Notes under the pieces: generated by a model
What the model was told of the DNA's origin: nothing
Seen by the model: only the letters and a program-made list of their open reading frames with translations
Database searches by the model: none
Made by a program: the position numbers and the translations under genes
From: Ziziphus jujuba
Lineage: Eukaryota > Streptophyta > Magnoliopsida > Rosales > Rhamnaceae
Direction: 5' to 3'
Assembly: GCF_031755915.1 (NCBI RefSeq)
Contig: NC_083379.1
Location: 19,664,001 to 19,728,000 of the forward strand
Length of the DNA stretch: 64,000 nucleotides
Shown: one piece after another, positions 35,811-49,439 of the stretch
Layout: each line of letters opens with the position of its first letter
Position numbering within the stretch: the stretch's first letter is position 1

Positions 35811-36062
35811 AGAAAAATTTTACAGTGCAGACCTCAGTATTCAGTATTAGCAATGATTTTTAAAGAAATTATTGTCAATATTTGTCCCTATATGATAGGA
35901 TTGACAATAATTTTTTTAAAAATCGTTGTCAATACGGAGTTCCGTATGATAAAAATATGTGGACGTCCGCATCCGCATAGGATTGACAACAATTTTTTTA
36001 AAAATCATTGTCAATACGGAATTCCGTATGATAAAAACATGTGGATGTCCGCACAACAGATG
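35811..36062. repeat. MITE-like element with two 82-bp hairpin units
   Basis: Contains two tandem units (from 35900 and from 35982). Each has an inverted repeat ATTGACAA...TTGTCAAT around an A/T loop, followed by TTCCGTATGATAAAAA and a GTGGA(C/T)GTCCGCA motif. It is flanked by TA repeats. A related element lies at 36341-36530. Confidence 0.6.
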
Positions 36063-36063
36063 G

Positions 36064-36115
<52 letters not shown>
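36063..36115. repeat. Compound (TA)n(TG)n microsatellite
   Basis: A TA run passes directly into a TG run. The reading frame over it encodes only a Tyr-Ile/Cys-Val alternation and is not a gene. Confidence 0.95.
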
Positions 36116-36120
<5 letters not shown>

Positions 36121-36340
36121 TGTATTATTCTATTAGTTAAAGTATTAGTCTTTTAATATAAAACTATTTTTGTATATTATACCATTTTCAATTGAAGATG
36201 CATATTTCATTTCATTTTATTTTATTTATTATAAAAGGAGACTATGATTCGAACTTTGGTTCTTTGTTTAGTTTGAGGATTACATTTATTAAGAATTTTG
36301 AAAACCCATTTAAAGTAAATATATATATATATATATAAAA

Positions 36341-36530
36341 GAAAATTTTAAGTTATAGACGATCCGCACCATGTTGTGATGCGGACCTCAGTATTAACAA
36401 ATATTTTTTAAAAAACAGTCATCAATATTCATTTATATATGCGATAGTATTGATGATGATTTTTCAAAAACCATCGTCAATACTAAAATATGCATAATAA
36501 AAATGTGCAAACATCCATACCATGAACGGA
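36341..36530. repeat. Second, diverged copy of the hairpin MITE
   Basis: Shares GATGCGGACCTCAGTATT, a TATTGATGATGATTTTTCAAAAACCATCGTCAAT hairpin region, and a terminal GTGCAAACATCCATACC block with the element at 35811-36062. It is also set in TA repeats. Confidence 0.5.
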
Positions 36531-36540
36531 CTATATACAT

Positions 36541-39500
36541 ATATATATATATTATAATATACTTATAGATCATGTAAAATGGTATTTAAACAATAATAAA
36601 AATGTATATTATTCAAATGGCATCAATTTTTATCCAAAAGAAAAGTAAATTTGGAATCAATATTTTATATCAATGTTATACAAAATACTGATTTAATTAA
36701 AAATAGGTAGATGAACAGTTGGAAAGATCTTTATCAGGGGATTATGAATGTGATAATATTTGAAAAAAAAAAAACCAATATTAGCTAAATAATTAATTAC
36801 AATATGAATTATGAAACTGTAAAATGTTTAGCGAAATAATTGAGTAAAAAAGGTGGAAATAAGAACGATAAATACATGCAATCGTATTTGGTTGAATACT
36901 TTTTTTGAATATTTGAACAGAGAAGATGAAAGCTACTACAATGATATCTACAATGATCTTCAAATTCTTCTTTATAGACTTTATTGAAATTCATACTTCT
37001 TTTTTTCTTTTTATTATTTTATACCAGGTTAATTGAAACTTGATATTTGCTGATTTTTTTTTTTTTTGGGGGTAAATACTTGAAATTTGGTATATGTGAA
37101 TACATGATATTGGCAACTTTTTACACTTAAACAAATGCATATATATTATTTTCCTTGCCTTGTGTTCATTAATTATAGTGTGGGACAGAATTCTCATCAA
37201 GAGAGTTGGCTGCTGGACGACATCACCAACCATAGAAAAATCTATGGGCTGAAAATAAAAAAAAAAATAAAAAAAAAAAAAGAAAAAAAAAAAGGGAAAA
37301 TCATGCTAGAGTTTGTTTGAAAGATCTTATTTGTCTTGGTCATGAATACACTTAGGTACAAGTAAGGTTTATTTTATTTTAATAAAGTAACTTCTAACTT
37401 TGAGATCATTGGATCATATTACGGATTAAAATTTAAAATTTAAAAAGTAATTAATTATATATTTAATGATATACTAAAATCCTATTAAAATAAATAAATT
37501 TCATCGAAATCTAATAATTAATAAATGTAATTTTAAATCTCAACATATCTCATATTAAGAACTTTATTTGATATTGATCATATATAAAATATCAAATGTC
37601 AATTTTCTTTAAGTAAGAAAAATATTTTTTACTTTAGATATATATGTGAAAATGAAGTGAGAATGGAATCAGTTGAGCTGACCACTTATATTCAACAATA
37701 CATATTGATCTTTTTGGACCTTTAGCTAGCTAATTGAGTAAAATCATAAAGAACGTCACCAACTTTACCACCTTGAAATTGTAATTTGTCGTTAAAGGTT
37801 GCAAGCGATATATGATTCGTCATATACATCGGTTAAGGTTTCAAATTGGCTTTCTGTCTGCTTTTAACCCGGACACTATTAAAATCGAAAAGCAAAAGCA
37901 AAGATAAAAAAGAAAACAAAACAAATCCAATATTGGTGATCACCTGGCAAACATAAATTTCCCAATGTGGGGAAAAAAGCATCCAAAAAGAGACAATTCT
38001 TAGTCAATGAGGCCATCTCAATTTTTATGGAAAATATTCATAACGAGGGCCCATTTGGCACTTCAACTTGCGCACATTTTTCTCATAGATAGTGCATATG
38101 ATATCGATTCAAACATATACATATATATATATATGAAGAAACAAACAAAGGAAAAAATGCAAGAAAATCTTAGATGAAGAAAAAGATAAATAATAATAAT
38201 GATTAAAAAAAAAAAAACTCAGGCGGAGCGAAGACATAAACTCACTTTAAGAGTTTACTTATTCAAAGCCATTGAAGAGCCTTTTTTCTTTGGACGGTCG
38301 AGAGGGAAAACGAGATGAGAGAGAGAAAGTGTCTGTATCATTTGTCCATGGTCGGCTGGTAGTCAAAAGCTTAGCCGTACCCCCTTTATACCACAAGTTC
38401 GTCTCAAATTTTAGGACACGTCAAGCTCCAAATTTGATCTTTAACAATAACATGATTACCAGCTTTTGGCAATACACATATACAAATAGCCATCCAAAAA
38501 AAAAGTCAATTTGGCGCCTGATACATACATTTTCCTTCTTATTATTTTTAATTTTCTAATGTAGAAAAATTAAATTATATGATTTTATATATTTTGACGT
38601 ATAAATGATGTATGGCTTACTTATTCATGAATATGTATGGTCGAAATGATTTGACATGGATAATTGGTAATAAGATAGAACTTCTAATCGGCCAAGTAGA
38701 AAAGATAGAGATTGTTTGCAGCTTGTCTTGGCGATCTATTGACATTTTGTTTAGATGTGTGGTTGGTTAATTTATGGCTTTTGTAGCAAAGAGTTGACCA
38801 TATTTTGTCAATATTGTCATAATCATGCAACACATGATTGAGATAAAAAATTAAATTAAAAAAAAAAAAAAATTCTCTCATCGTAAAATGGATCTCTCAG
38901 TTGGATAGTTCTCTGCACCTAATGTAATCAATCTGTTTTCGTATATAAATTGTCAGCTTGAATTTCGGCCAAAAAAATCAAAAAATAAAAAATTCCTCCT
39001 TTTGATTTAATGGTATTTCCAACTGGGGAACTTTTATCATCCATTGACACCGGCTTAATGTATCGTCTAAATAGGTCCATCAGCCTGTGTGAAGAACATT
39101 TCAAGTCCAGAACTAGTTCTGTTCAAAAATCTTTCTTCACCAATTTGACAATACCGCTAATTAGAATTTTTTTTTTCCCGCAAAAAGAAAATATTGAATA
39201 TGCATGCCTGGTCCATTTTTGGACAGAGCTAGCTCTTATTCTTTTGTACGTAGGTGATTACAGATATTAGAATTGAATCAGAGATTGAAGAAGTTGTTTT
39301 TAACCTGTAATAAACTTAATTGAATTTAGCTCACATAGAGCTTATGCTCAACTGAAAATTTATGCTGGTCTTCTCGAAGTACTGATTTGTAAATTGCAAT
39401 AACAAATGGGGTAAAAAAAAAAAAAAGTTAGCAGGAAAATTAGAGACGTGTAGAGACGAAAAAAAGCATAATATAAAGCACATGGAAATAAAGGGAAACA

Positions 39501-40359
39501 ATGCGAAGCGGCGAAAACACCAGATGGGGACCCGCCTGAGACTAGACACAGCATGTTTGTTTTGTTGTCTTCGTGTGAAACCCCTCATCACCGCCCCGAC
39601 CCAATCTTGGACGTAATATATATATGCATGATCTGTCACTACCTGATTCAGGGATATCTATGTATATACGTAATTACCAAGCACGTTGTCAATGAGTTCA
39701 TTTCCCAAAATAATATTGCATTAATTTTTTTAATTGAATTAAATATAATTAACTCAACCAATAAACTTCTCACATCTACATTTGAAAATGTGGATTACTA
39801 AATAAAGATGAAAATAATTGTAAAAGAAAAATAATAGTAAATGATAAAAAAAAAAAAATTATGTTTGAATTTGCTTCCATTTTGCATTACTTAGCTACAT
39901 TTTCTTTGAGATAGTTCATGAGTTTTGATCTTCTTTGTCATTTTTCAAAAATGAATAAATAAATAAATGGACTAATTACAATTTGATATATAATTATGAA
40001 GTTTTGTTATTTGAATTTTCTATTTCGAAATCTTGCATCAATGTCTACAAAATAAAAAATTGGCAACTTTCAATGTGCACCATATTTGATTTGTTTTAAA
40101 ATCATAATTACTACTTAGACAAAGGAAACCAATTCAACCTCCACTTTTAATTCAGTGATTAAGATATTGATTCACTGCACATTTTCCAAAAGCAAGAAAA
40201 ATTAAAAACGAAAAAAAAAAAAAACAGAAAAAAGTAAAACACAAAGTTAAATTGAATGCTAATGCTGAGAGAATAGGCGGGTGGTAGTCGAAATCCCAGG
40301 CAATCAGTTCTTCAAACTAGATAAGACTTCTCACTTCCTCTCTCTCTCTCTCTATCTCT
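36541..40359. other. Intergenic, no gene seen
   Basis: A/T-rich with many A runs (for example 37257-37297). Short frames at 38272-38559 and 39331-39639 have no recognisable domain and no conserved-looking splice partners. Confidence 0.5.
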
Positions 40360-40800
40360 AACCGGGTCAAACTCTCACTTCAAAACTCATGGAAGAGGAC
40401 CCACCATTTTATAATTGAGTCCACGTGTCCCAGAGTGACGTAATTAATATTAGGTCCCTGGGTTTGACACTGGAGCAATAAATAAATAAGAGCACAAAAG
40501 GGACAAACAGAGCACAAGAACCACGCCATGATTTTTCAAAAAAAAAAAAAAAACACTTCCTTTGCGTGGTCCCCACCTCACCCTCAAGTCATGGTCACCG
40601 ATCACGTGCCGACACGTATCCATAAACTTTGTCAAACTCACAGTAAAATAATAATAAACCCCCCCATGCATTATTACTTTATTAGTACGTGAAAAGGACA
40701 ATTAGCCCCCCACAGGTGGCAGGGACAGGTGTCATCCCCGGATTCTCCGGCGGCTCTCGCCGGAATGGTAGTCTTCCTGTCGGGATCCACGAGACCAATT
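40360..40800. promoter_or_regulatory. GC-richer non-coding block with clustered ACGT sites
   Basis: Contains CACGTG (40422-40427), TGACGTAA (40436-40443), a second CACGTG (40603-40608) and GACACGT (ACGT 40614-40617), in sequence clearly richer in G+C than its surroundings. No gene starts nearby on either strand; the MYB gene ends 670 bp further right. It may be a distal enhancer or the promoter of an unseen non-coding RNA. Confidence 0.35.
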
Positions 40801-41466
40801 TTTCACTTCCTTTTTTTTTTTTTTTTTTTTTAAATTCCCTCCTTGATGGATTTGCTAGTTTGTGTTTGGGACTTTGATCAGTTAACCTTTTATCACATGG
40901 ATTTTATCTTTCCACTTATAGATTGATGTTGGGCTATTTAGGGAAGCCTGACATATTTATTAAAATGGTGAACTTCTTGTGTCTGCCAGCAAAATATATA
41001 TGTGTATATATATATATATATATAAATATACAATTTTGCAAACATTTGAATTGATTTTTGGTATGCTTCTTTTTTTGGTGATTGTTTAGTCATTAAGGTC
41101 TTCAATAAAATATAAAACATGTGCCTCAAGATAAGCATTTGATGTAAACCTAATGGTTAAAATAGAAGTTAATGAAATAAAATAAGATTAGCTAGTTTGA
41201 ATAATATGGAAGAAAACGACACAATGACATATCTCGATAATGGAACCTTCCCATTAATTTTAAGGAAAAAAAAAAAAAAAAGAAGAAATTTAACAAGGGG
41301 CAAGATATCTTTCTTCAAGATACACAGTACTAGCGAGACTTCAATTAAAGAAAAATGGAAAACAAATTAACTAATATAGGAAATTTTACACGTTATCAAC
41401 AGTACCAAATTCCCTTCTCTCTAAATTTTGGAAATCAGTTTTAATCCCTCTTTTCAAGAGATGAGA

Positions 41467-42862
41467 CTACAAATTTCCTATGAATTCATTAACATCCAAT
41501 ATGTCTTGGATTTCAAACTTCAACATGCTGCTGCAATAGCTTTCACGTTCATCTTCGGTGCTGTTGTTGAAATTATACGTCGTCGTCGTCGTCGAATTCG
41601 AGTTCAATGGCGGTGGACTCGAAGACGGCGTCGACAAAACGGAAGCGAAGCCGAAATTCTGATTGCTGTTGTTGGACTGAAAGGTCGAGGTTTCAGAGGA
41701 AGGATCTAGTAGAGTCTGATCAGAGCCATAATACGTGCTGTAACTTGGTAAAGGAACATAGTCTTCGGTATAACTGGAAGGCATTCCAGTATTAGCACTG
41801 CTTTGTTGCCATTCGCTTATTTGAGAACTTGGGGAGCTAAAAGTTGTAATATTGGACAGATCACCATTAATGGGCTCGCCCAGTTGCGATTCATTAGGGA
41901 ATTGAACACAAGGAATGTCCTCAACTGGGTTTTGAACATTCTGGTTGGATTGGACTAGGTGCTGAATCATTTGGGGATGGCAGAGCTGGTTCTCATGAGC
42001 ATTTTGGTGGATGTAATTGTGATTATAAGTTTCTCGTTGCGACGAAAGCAGTGAAGTAGCGAGCCTGAGAAGCTCGGGGTTGACCAGTGGTTGGAACCCA
42101 ATATACCTCGACATGTTCATCTGAGATGAGTTGTAGAGAGAAGAGTTTAGAATGGAGGAGATGTCGAGAAGATCCAATCTCGGACTGTGAGTCACCGGAT
42201 CGATTCCCATTCGGAGAAGCCTCTTTCGAATGTGGGTGTTCCAGTAGTTCTTGATTTCGTTGTCCGTTCTTCCGGGTAATCGAGCAGCAATAGCAGACCA
42301 TCTAGCATGGAAAAAATTGAATACGAGAAACATTAATTTATATTTGAAAAGTTTCCTCTAATAGGAATTGGTTTTTATTTTTTTTTATTTTAATACAGAG
42401 TTTAAATTACTATGTATAGAGATGTGACAAATTAATATAAGTGCTCTTACTTGTTGCCCAGTATACTATGCAGTTGGATAATTGTCTCTTCCTCTTCAAA
42501 AGAAAATCGACCCCTTTTGATATCCGGTCTGAGATAGTTAGTCCATCGAAGTCGGCAGCTCTTTCCACACCTTTGTAGTCCTATATCGATCAACAAGAGC
42601 AAATCAATTACCCATTTAGCAAAATACAAACTCCATATAAAGAATCACAAAAATAAGAAAAAAGTTGTTTTTTTTTAATAAGTAGCAACCATTAATTAAT
42701 CAAGAAAAATGAAGAAAAAAGTGGTATACCTGCATTCTTTGGCAGTGTCCTCCAGTTGCCATAGCCATGCTTTTGAATATAATCAATGAGTTTTTGATCT
42801 TCTTCAGGAGTCCAAGGCCCCTTTTTGAGACCATTTTTGTCACAACACGGTGCTCTTCCCAT
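41467..42862 (-). CDS. MYB102: R2R3-MYB transcription factor, MYB102-like (subgroup 11)
   Basis: Nuclear DNA-binding transcription factor. Three exons: 42730-42862 (133 bp), 42451-42580 (130), 41467-42301 (835). The 133/130 exon pattern is canonical for R2R3-MYBs, and the joins keep frame for 365 aa. The start MGRAPCC is the family's usual one; an upstream in-frame ATG at 42946 would add 28 atypical residues and was not used. R2 covers about residues 14-62 (Trp17, Trp37, Trp57) and R3 about 67-113 (Trp89, Trp108). After R3, [20 protein letters not shown] and [13 protein letters not shown], and the tail [20 protein letters not shown], match the MYB102/MYB74/MYB41 group. Those factors are induced by ABA, salt, osmotic stress or wounding and affect cutin or suberin. 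Which paralogue is uncertain. Confidence 0.92.
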
Positions 42863-43052
42863 GGCGTTGATTTCAAAAAGGCTAGATAATTCAGAAGTTT
42901 TGTACGGGCTTTTCTTTGAAGTTACTGTTGTTAATTGGTTTGCCAAAGAAGAAGAGGGAGAGAGAAATAGAAAGAAGATTTTTGGAGGAAATTAAGAAGA
43001 GAAGAAAAACAGAGATGGATATATTGTAGGGTCCGTATGGGAACGTACTTTG

Positions 43053-43060
43053 TATAAATA
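43053..43060 (-). promoter_or_regulatory. Probable TATA box of the MYB gene
   Basis: TATTTATA on the minus strand, about 190 bp upstream of the start codon, in CTATTTATACAAAG. It would give a 5' UTR of about 160 nt. The purine-rich sequence after it suits a leader. Confidence 0.5.
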
Positions 43061-43147
43061 GCAAGGGGATAGGATTAGGAGGAGGGCAAAGAAAGAGTAC
43101 AATTTCAAGTCAAAATGATTCGGTACCGCCCTCTGTTTATCACTTCG

Positions 43148-43157
43148 GCGACGTGTC
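43148..43157 (-). promoter_or_regulatory. ABRE-like site upstream of the MYB gene
   Basis: GGACACGTCGCC on the minus strand about 90 bp upstream of the TATA box. It fits the ABA/stress induction known for this MYB group. Confidence 0.45.
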
Positions 43158-43507
43158 CCCCTCTCCTTCGAGAAATTTTATACCCACAAACTTAATTACC
43201 GTATCATCTACATATATATACCAGTAAAAAAAAATTAACCATAAAAAAAAAAAGGGAAAGTCCCCATTTTTTAAACTTTCTTGATTTCTAAATTTCGTTT
43301 CGGAATCCAAAATGTGTAGGTTCATAAAATCAAGGAAAAATAATAATAATAATAACCAAAAAAGTGTAATTTTATTAATTGAAAATTTCGTAGGTAAGGT
43401 TACGAAAAAGGAGAGGGTAAATAGGCTATCATTTTCTGGCCGGAGCGTGTCACTCCTGGCTTTGTGGATTCATATTAGCTGTCATCAACATGGGTAACTG
43501 ACACGTA

Positions 43508-43524
43508 CCCCCCCCCCCCCCCCC
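43508..43524. repeat. 17-bp poly-C run
   Basis: Seventeen consecutive C, immediately followed by eight A, in the MYB upstream region. A C run this long is rare in an A/T-rich plant genome. The minus strand could form a G-quadruplex-like structure. Confidence 0.95.
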
Positions 43525-46500
43525 AAAAAAAACAAATTAAAAAATAAAAGCCCTTTTTGAGTAAGACCGGCTTTGCGGGGACTTCACTGGCGCGCTTTTT
43601 TTCTTCTTTTATGCATGGCTCGCGCAGTAGCCACCAGCCACGCCTCGAGCCGCTGCCTAAATCCAAGAACTTTTTGGTTTCGGCTTTATACTTTAATTAC
43701 CATTTTAGCCCCGCGAATGATGATTTGAGGGGATTTGATGAAAATGCTCCGAGGGGCTTATTTAGAATTTAAGCAAATATATTTTTGTAATTTGTGACTG
43801 TTGAGGGAACATATTTTTTCCAATCAATTAGGTCAAATTTGTTTTTAATGGGTAATTAATAAAAATAGTAATGATCAATAATAATAAAAGAGAGAGATTG
43901 AGGCGGAGCATTGAATACAAGGTGGCAATAATAGAGTTGGGTGGTGTTTGCCGAAATATAGGAGCATTTATTATGAACATAAAAAGTTTCCTCATCCAAT
44001 AAATTTATAGATAAGTTTTTTTTTTTAATTATTAAAAAAATATAATATTAGAAAGTCATATAAGAGATGGATGTTCACTCAGACTTATAATTATATTAAA
44101 TATTAATCTTGTTACTTATTATTGTTTTTATTGGATATGCTATTCAACTTATCACGAAAATCACGATATTTTTGTTTCCATCTTTTTCTTAATCGATCTT
44201 TCCTCTTTTATTTATTTATTTTTTTAAGTTGTTCTTTATACATGCAACTTTTGAACATAGTTAGTCCCCACAAAAATTATACAAACAAATTAATAGCATT
44301 TCCATTGGCATATGCCATTAATCAAATATATATAATTTTTCTTCCATTTAGCCTTTTCAATAGAGGATTGCAAAATTTGTCAAGGCTAAATTTGGCATTA
44401 AAATTTGAAATTAGCAAAATTTGATGTTGGATCCCATTTCCATACAATATGTGCATCTCATGTCATTTAATGAATTAATTAATATTATTTTATATTTAAT
44501 TGGTAAAAAAGTAATTGAACAATAGATCCTATTATTATTTTATAAAATTTACTTAGCGTGTGCTATTAGAGCATGAATGCCAAAATTTGACATGTTGTCA
44601 TTTACTATTGGAGAGCCATGTTAATTTCAAATTTTAAAAATATTAATAGCAAAATAGCATTTGTTATTGGAGATGTTCTAAAAAAAAGAAATGCAACTTA
44701 ATTAGGTTTATATATTCCACTATTTATCTTAGTTTGCCTCGTAAATGCCTTTTATAAGAGTTTTGGAGGAAAAAAAAAATGTTATTTTAACATGATATCA
44801 AATGATATGAATTCATGAATTTTTATTACATCTAGTTTATTTTCACTGTTGGCTTCTTTATTTCTCTCTCTCTTTCTCTTTTTCTTTTTCTAGTCAATAA
44901 ATTAATATTCTATACATGCTAGTGTAAACAATTTTTTTTTTTTTTTTAATGTTGTAAAGTTTATGTAAGTTCGTATTTCATTTAGCTGTTTTCCAAATAC
45001 AACTTAGGCTAATATCCCTTTTTTATTTTTTTGGTAGTTTGCGATCATTGCCGCACTACCACTCGAACTTGAACTGAGATGGAACAGAAGCATGGCATTG
45101 ACCAACTCGGCTGCTCTCTCGGTTGCAACTTAGGCTAATATCCTGATTGGTATGACTTTATTTATACACACACACACACACACACACACTACCGAGAGTA
45201 AAAAATTGAACTCAAATCATTGTTTAAGGAAATAATAAATTTTACCATTAGGGACCTGATTGGTATTGTCAATATATAATAATATATATATAGTCAATTA
45301 TTAAATAGTGATCTTGTTGAATAATTAACAACATGGACAAGGTACACACACTTTTATATATATATATTATTATCGTACACATACAGACAATAATTTACAG
45401 TGCAGAAATAGAGGAAAAGAAATAAAGCACGAAACCATTTGAATAAAAAGATGGTGAGCTTTTTGGTTCATGAGAAAATTGTAATTTGAAAAACAAAAGT
45501 CCATTCGTTTGGTATCGAAATTTAACCTTTTCCTGATCATGGTAATGCAATTTGACTTTATGAAAATATTATTGGTCTCTCAAGCGTAAAAAGAAGCATG
45601 TTCTTTCTACTCTCTCTTTCTTTGCCGCGTTTGACTCTTGATCATCTGCCGAGCAAAACGTCAATAACTCAACCTCATTGACTTATGTGGAATTGTTTTC
45701 AGCAATTATTGTATTTCAGTTTCCTAATAATTTTATGAAAAAGACTATTCGTGGTAAGTTATAGGCTCTTTTTTCATCTTATAGTCTCTGGAAAAATAAT
45801 AATAAAAAAAAGCTTACCTAAAACATATTAATTCCATCTCTCTAATTTGTCATTAAGCTATAATTAAGGCCCACAAGCAAATTAATTTTTCTTAGTTTTT
45901 TGCAATAACCATTTAATTACCTTCTAGCCTCTAACCTAGCTAACTTTAAAGAATCTTCATCGGCTGTTTGTAGGGAGAATTCTTCATCCTATCCACTGCA
46001 TCCACACACCCTTTTTCTAGCTTATCAAAATTTCTATAGCGTCATGGCCTGAGAAAATGATCATTTAATTATTACGTATAGTTGATTGCATAAGTTGACA
46101 AATCTAATCAAGTCCCTTCTCCATTTTTAATGGGACAACATGGTATTATAGTATTAGCATTTAGCAGAACCAGAATTTTCACACTTGGGCACATTATAAC
46201 ATAAAATAAAATTTAAAAATTAATTTTTATTATATTATATGCAATAGTTTAAATAAAAAATTTATTTTTTTCACAATTTTAAATAAACTCTATACAGTTT
46301 TATTCTTTATGCACCAACAACAAAATATTCAAATTCTTAATAAACCTCTATATAGTTTTTCTAGTACCTCAATTACCCATACACATTCACATTTCATTCC
46401 AAAATGTTTCTCTCTCTTTCTTTTTCTTTACCTCACCCACCAAGTTGCACAAAAAGAAAAAGAAAATTCAATGAAATGAAAACAATGGGATCAGAGAATC

Positions 46501-47838
46501 AATCAGAAGCCACAATTTTGATTATCTAATTCGTAATATCGAGTTCGAATCTGTCAGTAACATTGATCGCACCACACCATAACACAGGCACTTGTAACTA
46601 TTTCATTCCATTAAGACAACAACATTCTTGCACATCAGGAAAACAAATTAAGCCATAAATAATGATTTTCTCATTGTGAAGCATCCTAAATAATATATCT
46701 TTTACAATGTTTGGTTGTATTATTGAACAGCTTTAAAGATAACGATCATGTATTTTTGAACATATTTAAAGTTATTCAGTCCTGTACTTTTAAATTTTTT
46801 TGAAAAATATATTTTTTAAATTATTTAATTGCAAACTTCTAAACAACTTTAAATATTTTTAGTCAAATATTTCTAAACATATTCAAAGTTGTTTGGTTGT
46901 ATACATTTGAATATCTTTGAAGATGTTTGATTGTACTTTAAGAACCAAATTAATGAATATTTTTTAATAGTAATTTTATATGAGGATAAAAATATAAATG
47001 TGTAGTAAAATTGTATTGATTTTATTTGGAAGTGCAACTAGAAGTTCTCTTTAAATAATTAATCGCAATAGAACTATAGTATAACATATTCATATTCAAA
47101 TTTACCTCTACAAATAAAAGTACAATATGGCTCAAATTAATTTTATCTTTCTTTTTTCCTTAGTATTCAAAAATTACCTATGACCAATACCTTTTGCAAA
47201 AAACATTAAAAAAAAAAAAAAGGTTGATTGCACTTTGATATTTTTGACATTTATGGTTTTACCATTTAGATCCGCAATTTTCAAAAGTAGCAATTTAAAT
47301 TCTTAATTTTTTAATTTGTTACATATTGAACAATGAAAATATAAGATGGTAAAAGAGAAAAGAATAAGAACCTAAGAAAAAGGACCAAACAATAAAATAA
47401 GACCAATTAAGTAAGCATTTTTATTCGAAGAGTTATACAATCGATTTCTATTTAGTTTTGCAAACATATATAAAGAATTATAATAATATAAGAATATAGC
47501 TATAATATAAGATTCAAAAGAAAAATGATTAATTGAAATAATATATTTTCAAACTTGTTGGAGAGTAGTTGGTAAATGAGTTGAACAAGCATAATTTTTT
47601 GAATCTAGTTAACTATTTGAATCTAGAAAAATATTAAAATCTCAGGAGGATGAAAGAAACTCTATATAAACTAGTATATAAATTTCAAATGCATTTTTAA
47701 ATTTTAGTTTTTGAATCAATATAAAATCTCATAAATAAGGTTTTGAAAATTTTTAATTAAAGCAATTCTAAAATTTTAGAATTTATTATTACACCCACGC
47801 ATATGCACGCATGTATATATAAATATATACACTCTATA

Positions 47839-47869
<31 letters not shown>

Positions 47870-49439
47870 TTATGTTTAAAATCAGATTATGAATTCAAAC
47901 TTAGATCATTATTAAATAATAATTTTGCATTAATAAATTCAAACTAAAATAGATTGAAAATGTTTTTTTCTAGACTAGTTGGAGAAAAAAATTGTATACA
48001 ATTGTTGTATGATTATTACTATGAAACATGTCGTTAATAATAATCTAACACATGTTTATATTGAGCATGTTCAAGATCGAGTTGGGTTAGCAGATAAATT
48101 AAAAGTAAGAGTTGAAACAAATTGACAAATATAAATAAAATTAAAAAAAAATTAATAATTGATTGCAAAGAAAATTAAAAGCAAAAAATAAGTATGGCGA
48201 AGGATTAGTAAATTATAATTTGATTTGAGATTTTCCGAAGCTAGCTAGCTAGTGGGTCTAAGCTCACGCTAACGATTTCCATATTTTTAATTAATGGGTC
48301 TCACGCCCTTTTGCCATGAAATAGTTTTAAACGACACCATTCTTTGTAATTCAACGAGCTTAACGAGCTTTGGTGAAGCTGACCAACATCGAATGGAACC
48401 AAAAATATAACCATATTTTGACAATTATATACCTCATTTCTTCTCATTTCTTCATTTTCTACTAAACATTAAGGGGAAAAAAAAGAAAGTAATAGAAACT
48501 GAATTTGAAGACTATTTTTTGGGTAAATTTTCGTCATTGATTACAAATTGGTAGCAACATTAAACAATGAGGCCCTGTCAAGGTCCTATTAAAAAAAGGT
48601 CCACAATGTATCGTTTCTGTATTTTTTTTCTAAAACTTTTATTTTTAGAAGCAGATTCTTTTTTTTTTTTTTTTTTTTGAAAAATTGTTTACATCTCTAG
48701 AATTATATAATATTCTACATATTGACGGGTATTGAAAGTTTTAATTTGCTTAAGTAAGCATCTTTTTAATTATTTTTTCAGTTTTTCCCATATGCTCACA
48801 ACTTGTTCTTTCCTTCTCTTACCTAACCTTCATCTTTTTTTTTTTTTTTTTTTTTTTTTGTTTTTTGTTTTTTGAAGTTACATTCATTTTCTCTTCAACA
48901 ATTGAAGCATCATTGTGACACCTCAATTTTCAAAATATTATATAACTTAAAAAAGTTTAATTTCTCTGCTTGTTATTAAAAAAGATTCTATGATGCACAA
49001 TTCATAAATAAAAAGCTTTCAACCTAATTCCACCCCAAATCACAACTTAGAAGCTAAGGAAAAAAAAAAAAAAAACTTATATAAATTCATTGTACAAACA
49101 ATATGGTATACTAAACCATTCACAAATAAATATTAAAAAAATTATATATATCCATATATTTTCGTACTGTAATTATAATTTATTAAATTTATAGTGTACT
49201 TAATTAATAAAAATGATAAAAGATGATACGATTGCACCAAAAGTTTTTATCTAGTCTCAACCATTTATACACAATGAAAACAGAACTAACGTGCATTACC
49301 ATTGGCCATTGAGCTTTCGTGAAAACTAATATAATGATTGAATAAACAATATTTATAATTAATAATAAATATAATATGCATGCATGACTATCTCCATTGT
49401 ACGATCCTTTAATTCCAATGTTTAAAAAAACCTAACACA
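43525..49439. other. Intergenic, no gene seen
   Basis: About 6 kb with no supported gene. It holds a G/C-richer patch at 43560-43660, an (AC)n microsatellite at about 45163-45189, a TA run at 47846-47869, long T runs at 48658-48679 and 48836-48859, and a single MITE end at 47222-47335. Confidence 0.5.
47222..47335. repeat. Single end of the long-inverted-repeat MITE family
   Basis: GATTGCACTTTGATATTTTTGAC followed by CCATTTAGATC, GCAATTT and TTCTTAATTTTTTAATTTGTT parallels the left end of the element at 34736. No partner end was seen nearby. Confidence 0.4.

Noticed and set aside
35784..36140. 118-codon plus-strand frame ending in Tyr-Ile and Cys-Val repeats
   Set aside because: It runs through the hairpin MITE and the TA/TG microsatellite and is not a gene.
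39331..39639. 102-codon minus-strand frame with hydrophobic stretches
   Set aside because: The Phe/Leu richness comes from an A/T run. No splice partners, no family resemblance and no promoter evidence.
42863..42946. Upstream in-frame ATG of the MYB gene adding 28 residues
   Set aside because: The MGRAPCC start is conserved across R2R3-MYBs. The extension lies in the 5' UTR.
46495..46570. A tRNA-like box B (GAGTTCGAATC)
   Set aside because: No matching box A or cloverleaf could be made at proper spacing.
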